Notes under the pieces: model-generated
What the model saw: only the letters and a program-made list of their open reading frames with translations
Told to the model about the DNA's origin: nothing
Database searches by the model: none
Position numbers and translations under genes: made by a program
Shown here: one piece after another, positions 27,602 through 35,559 of the stretch
Numbering within the stretch: position 1 is the stretch's first letter
How the letters are laid out: every line of letters starts with the position of its first letter
From: Stenotrophomonas maltophilia
GTDB lineage: Bacteria; Pseudomonadota; Gammaproteobacteria; Xanthomonadales; Xanthomonadaceae
NCBI RefSeq assembly: GCF_023518235.1
Contig: NZ_CP090423.1
Span: 2,542,001 to 2,606,000 of the forward strand
Direction of reading: 5' to 3'
DNA length: 64,000 nt

Positions 27602-28222
27602 TCAGTGACCCGGCTGCGGGGCCGGCTGCTGCTGCGGTGCGTTGCCGAAATCGACCGCCGGCGCGTTGGAGATCTGCGCTTCGTTCTCCACGGCGAAGTT
27701 CGGCTTGGTCTTGTAGCCGAAGATCTTGGCGGTGATCACCTGCGGGAACGAGCGGATGTAGGTGTTGTAGTCCTGCACCTGCTGGATGTAGCGGCCACGG
27801 GCGACGGTGATGCGGTTTTCGGTGCCTTCCAGCTGCGCCTGCAGGTCGCGGAAATTCTGGTCCGACTTCAGCACCGGGTAGTTCTCGGTGACCACCAGCA
27901 GCCGCGACAGCGCACTGCCGAGCTCGCCCTGTGCCTGCTGGAACTGCTTGAGCGAGGCTTCGTCATCGGCGTTGACATTGATCTGGCCGACGCGCGAACG
28001 GGCGTTGGTGACTTCGGTCAGCACGCGCTCTTCCTGGCTGGCGAAGCCCTTCACGGTCTGCACCAGGTTGGGCACCAGATCGGCACGGCGCTTGTACTGG
28101 TTGAGCACTTCGGACCAGCTGGCCTTGACCGCCTCATCCTTCTGCTGGATGGCGTTGTAGCCGCAGCCGGACAACAGGGAGGCCAGCAGCATCAGGGGCA
28201 GGACACGGGTGAACAGGCGCAT
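27602..28222 (-). CDS. LemA family lipoprotein
   Basis: A 206-residue LemA protein. The N-terminus is a lipoprotein signal with lipobox LLSGC at about residue 20. The rest is a predicted all-helical LemA domain, recognisable by NQYKRRADLVPNLVQTVKGFA and by NRITVARGRYIQQVQDYN. LemA proteins are membrane-attached and of unknown function. It is the first gene of a three-gene unit with the two TPM proteins (gap of 3 bases to the next). Two large palindromes occupy the upstream intergenic region. Confidence 0.9.
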   Translation of the reverse strand: MRLFTRVLPLMLLASLLSGCGYNAIQQKDEAVKASWSEVLNQYKRRADLVPNLVQTVKGFASQEERVLTEVTNARSRVGQINVNADDEASLKQFQQAQGELGSALSRLLVVTENYPVLKSDQNFRDLQAQLEGTENRITVARGRYIQQVQDYNTYIRSFPQVITAKIFGYKTKPNFAVENEAQISNAPAVDFGNAPQQQPAPQPGH

Positions 28223-28328
28223 GGCGGAGGTTCCGGGTGGGCTTGGCGCCGAGCATGCCATGGTTCGGGTGAAAGACCGGCCATCGGGCGCTGCCCCCTC
28301 CGCGGTGTGGTCCAGCCAGCTCGGGGTG

Positions 28329-28432
28329 GGCCGGGAGGGTGGGTCGGCTGGGGGCCGCTGCAAGTACGTCCATGTAAGCTCGGTCGCCGCATCCATGCGG
28401 CTCACGCCCCCAGCCGACCCACCCTCCCGGCC
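28329..28432 (-). repeat. Large three-way-junction palindrome, copy 3
   Basis: Perfect 27-bp outer stem (28329-28355 with 28406-28432) around 50 bases. The interior keeps the GCCGCAT-CC-ATGCGGC hairpin seen in copy 1, while the outer stem sequence is unrelated to copy 1. The box GACAATTTCC lies just outside the arm at 28436-28445. It starts 106 bases upstream of the lemA ATG. Confidence 0.75.
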
Positions 28433-28505
28433 ACGGACAATTTCCTGCGCACCGCGGGAAGATCAAAAGAAAAATCAAAAGCAAAAGCCGGTTCTTCAGG
28501 CATTC

Positions 28506-28529
28506 GTGTCGACCAAGGTCGACACCTAC
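28506..28529 (-). repeat. SMAG palindromic repeat, GTCGACC type, monomer
   Basis: A 24-base palindrome GTGTCGACC-AAGGTCGACAC followed by CTAC, so GTAG on the minus strand. As at the 4.2-4.8 kb locus, a lone SMAG sits between two large palindromes. Confidence 0.8.
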
Positions 28530-28575
28530 CAAAGCAGAACGCCGTTCCGACCGATCGCGGCAATCTGTCGGAGGT

Positions 28576-28673
28576 GGGGCGGTGTGGGTTGGCAGGACCG
28601 TTGGCGCCATGGATGGCGCCATCGAGCCCCCATGGATGGGTTCACGGCGTGTCCTGCCAACCCACACCGCCCC
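28576..28673 (+). repeat. Large three-way-junction palindrome, copy 4
   Basis: Perfect 23-bp outer stem (28576-28598 with 28651-28673) around a 52-base interior that differs from copy 2 at only a few positions. One of those differences restores pairing in the small second hairpin (CCCAT-GG-ATGGG). A degenerate form of the flanking box (GGCAATCTGTC) lies upstream. Beyond the element the sequence to 28783 contains a GCAGGGCTGCAAGCCCTGC palindrome and no gene. Confidence 0.75.
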
Positions 28674-28783
28674 GCCCAACCATCAGAAAACCAGCGCCGG
28701 CTGTTGCGGTTGCTGTTGCTTCGGCGGTTGCCTTCGCCTTTAGCGGGTGCAGGGCTGCAAGCCCTGCCGGAACCCCATATCAC

Positions 28784-29944
28784 TCAGCAGGCCTCGACCA
28801 CCGCAGTGCGGGGACGCCCCAGCCATGCCAGCAGCAGGCCCGATGCCGCCAGCAGGCCACCGGCCACCGGAATGGCCGCGTAGCCCAGGCCCAGGCTGAT
28901 CACCGCCCCACCCAGCGCAGCCCCCAGCGCATTGCCCAGGTTGAACGCACCCACGTTGATCGACGAGGCCAGGCCCGGCGCTTCGCTGGCCGCCTGCATC
29001 ACCCGGATCTGCAGCGGCGGCACGATGGCGAAGGTCGCCGCACCAAACAACAGCACGCCCAACGCGGCGGTAGCGTGGCTCATGAAGGCCAGCGGCAGCA
29101 CGAACATCAGCACGGCCAGGACCGCCAGCAGGATGCGGGTGGCGCCATCCAGCGACCAGTCGGCCATGCGACCACCGATGCCGTTGCCGAGGGTGAAACC
29201 GATGCCGATCAGCGCCAGCGATACCGCGATGAACGCGTTGGAGGCAGCGGTCAGTTCAGTCAGCACCGGCGCCACGTAGGTGTAGAGGGTGAACATCGCG
29301 CCCGCACCCAGTACCGTGGTGGCCATCGCCAGCAGCACCTGCGGCTGCGCGATGGCCTTCATCTCGCGGCGCACGTCCGGGCGCGGGCCAGGCGCCGAGG
29401 CCGGAAGGGCCAACCCCAGCGCGGTGATCGCGACCAGGCCCAGCACCGCCGTGCCGGCAAAGGACAGGCGCCAGCCCAGCTGCTGGCCCACCCAGGTGGC
29501 CAGCGGCACGCCACCGATGTTGGCGATGGTCAGGCCCATGAACATGGTGGCCACGGCAGCGGCCTGCTTTTCCTTCGGTACCAGGCTGGCGGCGACCACC
29601 GCGCCGATGCCGAAGAAGGCACCGTGGTTGAGGCTGGTGACCAGCCGCGACAACAGCAGCAGGCCGTAGTTCGGCGCCAGCGCGGACAGCAGGTTGCCGA
29701 CCACGAAGATCGACATCAGCAGCATCAGCGCGGTGCGCTTGCCGAAGCGCCCCATCAGCAGGGTCATCACCGGGGCACCGAGCATCACGCCCACGGCATA
29801 GGCGGTGATCAGCATGCCGGCGGTGGGAATGCCGACGCCGACGCCGTCGGCGATGACCGGCAGCAGGCCCATCGGCGCGAATTCAGTGGTGCCGATGGCG
29901 AAAGCGCCGACGGCGAGGGCCAGCAGGGCGGCTCGGGAGTTCAT
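28784..29944 (-). CDS. MFS transporter, DHA1 family (drug or metabolite exporter)
   Basis: A 386-residue major facilitator protein with 12 predicted membrane segments. The N-terminal pattern GAFAIGTTEFAPMGLLPVIA and the loop motif MGRFGKRTALMLL between segments 2 and 3 are typical of the AraJ/YdhP group of DHA1 exporters. The second motif SRLVTSLNHGAFFGIGA is in segment 4. Substrates in this group include arabinose-type sugars, purine derivatives and drugs; none can be assigned from sequence. The gene has 265 bases between its start and terC, including a SMAG dimer, so it is likely transcribed on its own. Confidence 0.85.
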   Translation of the reverse strand: MNSRAALLALAVGAFAIGTTEFAPMGLLPVIADGVGVGIPTAGMLITAYAVGVMLGAPVMTLLMGRFGKRTALMLLMSIFVVGNLLSALAPNYGLLLLSRLVTSLNHGAFFGIGAVVAASLVPKEKQAAAVATMFMGLTIANIGGVPLATWVGQQLGWRLSFAGTAVLGLVAITALGLALPASAPGPRPDVRREMKAIAQPQVLLAMATTVLGAGAMFTLYTYVAPVLTELTAASNAFIAVSLALIGIGFTLGNGIGGRMADWSLDGATRILLAVLAVLMFVLPLAFMSHATAALGVLLFGAATFAIVPPLQIRVMQAASEAPGLASSINVGAFNLGNALGAALGGAVISLGLGYAAIPVAGGLLAASGLLLAWLGRPRTAVVEAC

Positions 29945-30067
29945 GGGGGTTTCTGGGGGAGGAAACGGGAAGCTGCGTAGCCTGCGCGCTTTGCCGCCGC
30001 CGATTAAGCCTCGCCGCGGGAAAACAGTGTTGACCCCGGTTCACAGGTGGCGACCGTAACCGCCCCT

Positions 30068-30136
30068 GTAGAGCCGAGCCCACGCTCGGCTGCCGTACAC
30101 CGCGGCAAAAGCAGCCGAGCGTGGGCTCGGCTCTAC
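30068..30136. repeat. SMAG dimer, GAGCCGAGCCCACG type
   Basis: Inverted 24-base repeats at 30068-30091 (GTAG first) and 30113-30136 (CTAC last), GTAG ends outward, between terC and the MFS gene. Confidence 0.85.
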
Positions 30137-30170
30137 AGGATCCCGCAAGACCGATACCTGCCCCATAACG

Positions 30171-30200
30171 CCGAACCCCCGGCGTTGGCCGGGGGTTCGG
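30171..30200 (-). terminator. GC-rich hairpin after terC
   Basis: A 13-bp perfect stem, CCGAACCCCCGGC with its complement around a GTTG loop, immediately downstream of the terC stop. The T tract is poor, so termination may be partial. Confidence 0.5.
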
Positions 30201-30209
30201 GGTCATGCG

Positions 30210-30959
30210 TTACCAGTCGCCGGCACCCGGCACGTGGTGGTCGCGTGCGCGGCGGCGCATCAGCAGGTTCAGCCACTCCACCAGCACCGAGAAACCCATC
30301 GCGGCGTAGATGTAGGGCTTGGGCACGTGCACGTCCAGACCGTCCAGGATCAGCACCGCACCGATCAGCAGGATGAAGGCCAGTGCCAGCATCTTCACGG
30401 TCGGGTTGGCGTCGATGAAGCGGCCCAGCGGGTTGGCCGCCAGCAGCATCACCAGCACCGACAGCAGGATGGCGGCGACCATCACCGGAATGTGGTCGGC
30501 GATGCCGACGGCGGTGATCACCGAATCCAGCGAGAACACGATGTCGATGATGGCGATCTGCAGGATGACCATGCCGAATACGCCCGACGCCTTGCTGGTG
30601 GCCGGGTTCTCGTCTTCGCCACCGGTGATCAGCTCCTTGATCTCCATGTAGCCCTTGATGATCAGGAACAGGCCACCGACGATCAGCACCAGGTCGCGGA
30701 TGGAGATGCCCATGCCGGCCACGGTGAACAGGTTGGCCGACATGTGTGCCAGGTAGGCCAGCGACACCAGCAGCGCGATGCGGGTGATGCACGCCACGGC
30801 GATGCCGAGCTTGCGTGCGAACGGACGGCGCTCTTCGGGCAGCTTGCTGACCGCGATGGAAATGAACACCAGGTTGTCGATGCCGAGCACGATTTCCAGC
30901 GCGCTGAGGGTGAACAGGGTCACCCAGGCGTTGGGGTCGGCGAGGAACTCAAAGGACAT
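30210..30959 (-). CDS. TerC family integral membrane protein
   Basis: A 249-residue membrane protein with about seven segments. The family signatures are SALEIVLGIDNLVFISI near residue 20 and IIDIVFSLDSVITAVG near residue 135, each with conserved acidic residues in the membrane. TerC proteins are linked to tellurite resistance and, more generally, to metal (Mn) handling during protein secretion. The usual Mn-sensing leader of some terC genes is absent: only 33 bases separate it from dgkA. GAAGAGA upstream serves as ribosome binding site. Confidence 0.9.
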   Translation of the reverse strand: MSFEFLADPNAWVTLFTLSALEIVLGIDNLVFISIAVSKLPEERRPFARKLGIAVACITRIALLVSLAYLAHMSANLFTVAGMGISIRDLVLIVGGLFLIIKGYMEIKELITGGEDENPATSKASGVFGMVILQIAIIDIVFSLDSVITAVGIADHIPVMVAAILLSVLVMLLAANPLGRFIDANPTVKMLALAFILLIGAVLILDGLDVHVPKPYIYAAMGFSVLVEWLNLLMRRRARDHHVPGAGDW

Positions 30960-30992
30960 GGAATCTCTTCAAGGCAGTGGGGGAATGGGGTT

Positions 30993-31388
30993 TCAGCCGT
31001 AGGTTCCGGCCAGCGCGTGCGGCACCACGACCAGGGCCCAGCACAGCAGCACGTTCATCATCAGCACGAACACCGCCGCCGAGCCCATGTCCTTGGCGCG
31101 GCCGGCCAGCTCGTGGATCTCGCTGCCATAGCGTTCGATCACCGCCTCGATGGCCGAGTTGGCCAGCTCCATCGCCAGCACCAGCAGCATCGAGCCGATC
31201 AGCAGCGCGCGCTCCACCGGGGTCTGGCCCAGCCAGATTGCGAGCGGGGTCAACAGCACCAGCAGGTAGACCTCCAGCCGGAACGAGGACTCGTGCAGCC
31301 AGGCGGCACGCAGGCCCTGCCAGGACCAGCGGGCGGCCTGGAAGATGCGACGCGGGCCCCGGGGCATGTGGCCGAAGTGGTCAGCCAC
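30993..31388 (-). CDS. dgkA: Diacylglycerol kinase DgkA
   Basis: Small inner-membrane kinase that recycles diacylglycerol to phosphatidic acid. Three membrane segments, with the conserved ELANSAIEAVIERYGSE and HELAGRAKDMGSAAVF stretches that form the active site. I place the start at a GTG (31388), giving 131 residues (VADHFGHMPRGPRR...), close to E. coli DgkA. ATG 31367 is a shorter option and there is no obvious ribosome binding site for either. It is cotranscribed with terC, 33 bases downstream. Confidence 0.88.
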   Translation of the reverse strand: MADHFGHMPRGPRRIFQAARWSWQGLRAAWLHESSFRLEVYLLVLLTPLAIWLGQTPVERALLIGSMLLVLAMELANSAIEAVIERYGSEIHELAGRAKDMGSAAVFVLMMNVLLCWALVVVPHALAGTYG

Positions 31389-31566
31389 GGGCGAAGCATC
31401 CAGCAACAGGGGCGCGGCGCAGCGACCGCTCAGACGCACGGCAGGGAATCATGAGTGCACAGGAATAGGCAGATGGACGCCATTTTGCCACAAGGCCAGC
31501 CGCCATACCCTGGATCGCCCCGGCGAATGGCCTGCCTGAGGCAAGCACCGCATCGCCGCGCCCTTT

Positions 31567-31572
31567 TAAGAT
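31567..31572 (+). promoter_or_regulatory. Possible -10 box of the SGNH hydrolase gene
   Basis: TAAGAT within CTTTTAAGATGGGGG, 27 bases before the ATG. No good -35 sequence is visible. Confidence 0.35.
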
Positions 31573-31599
31573 GGGGGTCCCCGCCTGCTGGAGCACCAG

Positions 31600-32301
31600 A
31601 TGTCCCGCCGCCCTACCTGCCTGCTGATGCTGGGCCTGCTGAGCGCCGCACCGTTGGCGCAGGCCCTGAGCCCCCCCTCGGCACCGCGTGTGCCCGAACA
31701 GGTCTCCAACGTGGCCTGGGCCGACGACATGGCCCGTTTCGCCCGCGCTGACCGCACCAGCCCGCCACCGCGCGGTGGCATCGAGTTCATCGGCAGCTCC
31801 TCCATCCGCTACTGGGAGAGCCTGGCCACCGACTTCCCCGGCCAGCCGGTGTTCAATCGCGGCTTCGGCGGTTCGGAAGTGCGTGACAGCACCTGGTATG
31901 CCGACCGCATCGTAGTGCCGTATGCACCGTGCAAGGTGTTCTTCTACGCCGGTGACAACGACCTCAACAGCGGCCGCAGCGCGACCCAGGTGCGCGACGA
32001 CGTGGTCGCCTTCGTGCAGCGCGTGCATCGCGACCTGCCGAAGACCACGGTGGAGTACCTGTCGATCAAGCCGAGCCCGTCGCGTGCGCACCTGCTGCCG
32101 GCGATCAACCAGGCCAACACGCTGATCAAGGCCGCGTTGGCCAGACTGCCCAATACCGGCTACACCGACATCTATACGCCGATGCTCGGTACCGACGGCC
32201 AGCCGGATGCGAAGCTGTTCCGCGAGGACATGCTGCACATGACCCCGGCCGGCTATGCGATCTGGACCCAGGCGCTGGCGCCGAAGGTCAACTGCAACTG
32301 A
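31600..32301 (+). CDS. Secreted SGNH/GDSL-type hydrolase
   Basis: A 233-residue protein with a signal peptide (cleavage after AQA, residue 22). It shows the SGNH blocks: FIGSSSIRYW (block I with nucleophilic Ser), FNRGFGGSEV (Gly block), YAGDNDLNSG (Asn block) and DMLHMTPAGY (Asp/His block). Such proteins are esterases or lipases that act on lipids, acylated sugars or acetylated polysaccharides; the substrate is unknown. It stands alone, divergent from dgkA and convergent with the histidine kinase gene. Confidence 0.85.
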   Translation: MSRRPTCLLMLGLLSAAPLAQALSPPSAPRVPEQVSNVAWADDMARFARADRTSPPPRGGIEFIGSSSIRYWESLATDFPGQPVFNRGFGGSEVRDSTWYADRIVVPYAPCKVFFYAGDNDLNSGRSATQVRDDVVAFVQRVHRDLPKTTVEYLSIKPSPSRAHLLPAINQANTLIKAALARLPNTGYTDIYTPMLGTDGQPDAKLFREDMLHMTPAGYAIWTQALAPKVNCN

Positions 32302-32309
32302 GCAACCCC

Positions 32310-32332
32310 ATCCACGCATGGCGTGGATCTAC
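32310..32332 (-). repeat. SMAG palindromic repeat, GATCCACGCC type, monomer
   Basis: A 23-base palindrome ATCCACGC-ATG-GCGTGGAT plus CTAC (GTAG on the minus strand) just after the hydrolase stop. Confidence 0.85.
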
Positions 32333-32360
32333 TGTGGATCGCGGGAAACTGTCGAAGGCG

Positions 32361-32536
32361 GGGCGGTGTGGATTTGCAGGACCGTTGGCGCCATGGATGG
32401 CGCCATCGAGCCCCCATGGGTGAGGGCGCTTTGCTTGCGAAGCACTGCTTCGCAAGCGCCCGAACGCCCAGCCGCTAGCGGCTGGGCCGGACCGCGGAGC
32501 GGGGTTTACGGCGTGTCCTGCAAACCCACACCGCCC
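32361..32536 (+). repeat. Large three-way-junction palindrome, copy 5, with internal insertion
   Basis: Outer arms 32361-32382 and 32515-32536 pair over 22 bases with one mismatch. The first interior hairpin is the same as in copies 2 and 4, but the interior is 132 bases instead of 52. The extra 80 or so bases sit in the tip of the second small hairpin and themselves contain two hairpins: GCTTGCGAAGC-act-GCTTCGCAAGC and GCCCAGCCGC-ta-GCGGCTGGGC. The box GGAAACTGTC is at 32344-32353. It lies between convergent genes. Confidence 0.7.
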
Positions 32537-32611
32537 TGCCCCCCGGAGAATGCCTGCTTCTGAAGTTGACGTTGCCTCGGCGGGTGCCGGGCGCAGCCCG
32601 GCAAAAGTCCT

Positions 32612-33883
32612 CTAGCGGAAGATCACCGTGGCCTCGGTGCCCTGCCCCGGTTCGCTGCTCAGGCTGACCTTCCAGCCGAAGCGGTCGCACAGCCGGCGCA
32701 CGATCGACAGGCCCAGGCCGGTGCCCTGCGGGCGGCTCGGCTCGGCGCGGTAGAACGGCTCGAATGCCCGCGCCAGTGCCTCGGCCGACATGCCGATGCC
32801 GGTATCGCGCACCACCACCCGATCGTTGTGCACGGACACGTCGATGCGCCCGTCGTCGGTGTAGCTGCAGGCATTGCGCACCAGATTGCTGACCACCACC
32901 TGCAGCACCCGCGGCGGCGCATGCAGCTGCACCGGGCCATCACTGTGCAGGTGCACCGACACCGGACGGCTGCCCAGCAGTTCGTTGGCGTTGTCCACTT
33001 CGTAGCGGACGATGTCGTTGACGTCGAACAGTTCGATCTGCGGCTCGACGTCGGCCTCGCGGGCCAGGATCAGGAACGCATCGATCACCGCCTCCATGTC
33101 ACGGCCGGCACGCTGGATGCGCTGCAGGCTGCGGCGCAGGCGCGGCTGCAGGGTCTCATCGCCCAGCGCCATGTCGCTGGCCACGCGGATGACGGTCAGT
33201 GGCGTGCGCAGCTCGTGGCTGGCATCGCGGGTGAAGTTGCGTTCGCGCGCGACGTGCGCGCTGACCCGGTTGGCCAGCGAATGCAGCGCAGCGGCCAGCT
33301 GCCGGGTCTCACCCTGCATGTCCGCCGGCAGCTTGTTCGGCTCCAGATCGGCCGCCTCCGGGTGACCCGGGTCCCAGCGCGATACCCGTCGTGCCAGCCA
33401 GTTCACCGGCGATACCAGCCGTTTGGATGCACGGTAGGTCACCCAACTGGCGCCATACACGGCCAGCAGGGTCAGCAATACCGGCACGATGCCGAACCAG
33501 AACGCCAGCATTTCCGCGCGCGAGCGCAGGAACACCAGGTACAGGCGGCCGGCCGGGCGTACATCCACCAGCACCAGCTGATCGTCCTTGGGCAGCTCGT
33601 GGAAGCCCGGTTCCAGGTTGCGCAGGTTGGCCGGCAGGCTCAGCGCCGACTGCCCGTTTTCCAGCAGGTAGCCGCGGATGTTCTGGGTGTTCGGTGGTGG
33701 CTGCACCGGCGAGGCGTCGTGCAGCGTCCAGTAGTACGCCGCCTCCTCGCGCAGGGCCGCGCCGACCAGGCTGTGCTTGATCACCAGCGATACCAGCCAG
33801 GCACCCAGCAGGATGCCCAGGCTGGCCAGCACTGCCTGCAGGATGAAAGCGATACGGATCTTGCGCGGCAGGCCGTGCGGCAT
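32612..33883 (-). CDS. Sensor histidine kinase of a two-component system
   Basis: A 423-residue membrane kinase. Two membrane segments (about residues 12-35 and 128-150) flank a periplasmic sensing domain of roughly 90 residues, followed by a HAMP-like linker. The phosphoacceptor box is DASHELRTPLTVIR (about residue 215), the N box is NLVRNACSYT, and ATP is bound by DTGIGM and GTGLGLSI. It lies 155 bases downstream of its response regulator, an unusually long gap that contains a GC hairpin near 33954-33972. The signal is unknown. Confidence 0.9.
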   Translation of the reverse strand: MPHGLPRKIRIAFILQAVLASLGILLGAWLVSLVIKHSLVGAALREEAAYYWTLHDASPVQPPPNTQNIRGYLLENGQSALSLPANLRNLEPGFHELPKDDQLVLVDVRPAGRLYLVFLRSRAEMLAFWFGIVPVLLTLLAVYGASWVTYRASKRLVSPVNWLARRVSRWDPGHPEAADLEPNKLPADMQGETRQLAAALHSLANRVSAHVARERNFTRDASHELRTPLTVIRVASDMALGDETLQPRLRRSLQRIQRAGRDMEAVIDAFLILAREADVEPQIELFDVNDIVRYEVDNANELLGSRPVSVHLHSDGPVQLHAPPRVLQVVVSNLVRNACSYTDDGRIDVSVHNDRVVVRDTGIGMSAEALARAFEPFYRAEPSRPQGTGLGLSIVRRLCDRFGWKVSLSSEPGQGTEATVIFR

Positions 33884-34038
33884 TGCGGAGTCCCGGTCAG
33901 AGCGCTGCGATTATAGGCAGCGCACCGCGCCGTAGTCGTACACGGCAGATGACCGCCGGCGCTGCCGGCGGCTCATCGACCTGATCCTGCGGGGCCGTTG
34001 CCCGGCCGTGCCTGCATCTGCACCGGCGCGGGCTCCGC

Positions 34039-34752
34039 TCAGGCCATCGGCTGGGCAATGTCGGCAATGCGGTAACCGGCACTCTGCACGGTGTGCAGCA
34101 GCGGACGGTCGAACGGCTTGTCGATGATCTTGCGCAGGTTGTACAGATGGCTGCGCAGGGTGTCCGAATCGGGCAGGCCGTTGCCCCAGATCTCGCGTTC
34201 GATTTCCTGGCGGGTGACCACGCGCGGCGATTCGCGCATCAGGATGGTCAGCAGGCGCAGGCCGATCGGCGACAGCTGCAGCTCGGTACCGGCACGGGTT
34301 GCACGCATGCTGACCGGATCGAGCACCAGGTCGGCGACCTTGAGCACTTCCGAACCGACCTGGCGACGTTCGCGGCGGATCAGCGCGCGCAGGCGGGCTT
34401 CCAGTTCCTGGATCGCGAACGGCTTGGTCAGGTAGTCATCGGCACCGAAACCCAGGCCGGTGAGCTTGTCGTCCAGCGTGTCGCGTGCGGTGAGCATCAG
34501 CACCGGGGTGGATTTGCGCGCATCGTTGCGCAGGCGACGGCACACTTCGATGCCATCCAGGCGCGGCAACATCAAGTCGAGCACCACGACGTCATAGCTG
34601 TTTTCCGCCGCAAGGCGGTAGCCATCCAGGCCGTCCTGTGCATAGTCGACTTCGAAGCCGCGACCTTCCAGGTATTCCCCGATCATCTCGGAGATGTTGC
34701 GGTTGTCTTCGACCACCAGCACCAAGCCGGAGGTCTCCTTCGTCTGACGCAT
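34039..34752 (-). CDS. OmpR-family response regulator
   Basis: A 237-residue DNA-binding response regulator. The receiver domain (about residues 10-120) has acidic pocket residues in VVEDN, the phosphoacceptor Asp in VVVLDLMLPRLDG and the conserved Lys in DDYLTKPF. The C-terminal winged helix (about 135-230) ends with RSHLYNLRKIIDKPF and the wing in LHTVQSAGYRI. The ATG at 34752 has GAGGGA upstream. It forms a pair with the kinase downstream. It shares strand with tesA but has 87 bases in between. Confidence 0.92.
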   Translation of the reverse strand: MRQTKETSGLVLVVEDNRNISEMIGEYLEGRGFEVDYAQDGLDGYRLAAENSYDVVVLDLMLPRLDGIEVCRRLRNDARKSTPVLMLTARDTLDDKLTGLGFGADDYLTKPFAIQELEARLRALIRRERRQVGSEVLKVADLVLDPVSMRATRAGTELQLSPIGLRLLTILMRESPRVVTRQEIEREIWGNGLPDSDTLRSHLYNLRKIIDKPFDRPLLHTVQSAGYRIADIAQPMA

Positions 34753-34839
34753 GTGATTCCCTCTAACTTCAGCTTTGTGAAACATGCCGTATCGACGGTG
34801 GACGTGATGTGAAGTTCCGTCAAGAGGAAATCAAACGGT

Positions 34840-35484
34840 TCAGAGCAGCGGCCTGAGCAGCGGCCAGACATTGTCCAGCACCTTCGGCTGCGCCTGCGCG
34901 GTGGGGTGCAGACCGTCGGCCTGCATCATGCCCGGTTGCAGCGCCACGCCTTCCAGCAGGAACGGCAGCAGCGGCACCTTGTACTGCGTGGACAGCGCGC
35001 GATAGACCGCGGCCAGGCGCTGGCGGTAGGCCAGGCCATAGTTGGGCGGCACGTCGATGCCCAGCAGCAGCACCTTGGCCCCGGCCTTCTGGCTGGCCTG
35101 CACCATCTTTTCCAGGTTGGCCTGCACCTGCAGCGGGGTCAGCCCGCGCAGCGCGTCGTTGCCGCCCAGCGCGATCACCACCACACTCGGCTTCTCCTTC
35201 GCCAGCAGGCCCGGCAGGCGGGTCAGCGCGCCGGCGGTGGTTTCCCCGCTCATGCTGGCATTGACGATGCGCGGTGGGGTTTTCGACTGCTGCCTGACCC
35301 GCTTGTCCAGCAGGCTGACCCAACCGGCATCGGCGGGGATATTGTGGGCGGCACTTAGGCTGTCGCCAAGCACCAGCACGGTACCGGCCGGACCTTTGGC
35401 ACAGGCCAGCCCGGGCAACAGCAGCAACGCTAGCAGCAGCACCATCATCGCGCCGGCTCGCCGGCTCCATCCCGTCTTGCGCAT
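34840..35484 (-). CDS. tesA: Multifunctional acyl-CoA thioesterase/lysophospholipase TesA
   Basis: Periplasmic SGNH esterase (thioesterase I, protease I, lysophospholipase L1). A signal peptide (about 29 residues, ends LACA) precedes the blocks [13 protein letters not shown] (Ser), [22 protein letters not shown] (Asn) and [10 protein letters not shown] (Asp/His). Length 214 residues. The start at 35484 has GAGGAG ahead. The gene is divergent from an ABC transporter of the YbbA/YbbP type, the same arrangement as tesA-ybbA-ybbP in E. coli. Confidence 0.94.
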   Translation of the reverse strand: MRKTGWSRRAGAMMVLLLALLLLPGLACAKGPAGTVLVLGDSLSAAHNIPADAGWVSLLDKRVRQQSKTPPRIVNASMSGETTAGALTRLPGLLAKEKPSVVVIALGGNDALRGLTPLQVQANLEKMVQASQKAGAKVLLLGIDVPPNYGLAYRQRLAAVYRALSTQYKVPLLPFLLEGVALQPGMMQADGLHPTAQAQPKVLDNVWPLLRPLL

Positions 35485-35559
35485 TGGAGTCTCCTCATCG
35501 ACAGCCTGTCCCCCCGCAGCGCGTCCGTCGCCATCGCCGTCGACCAGGTCGGCAAATCC

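Noticed and set aside
26861..29980. Frame of about 1040 codons running across TPM, lemA and MFS genes on the other strand
   Set aside because: It crosses two intergenic palindromes and is antisense to several real genes; low-complexity composition.
30960..30992. Manganese (yybP-ykoY) riboswitch upstream of terC
   Set aside because: Only 33 bases separate dgkA from terC, too short for that riboswitch, and no matching motif is present.
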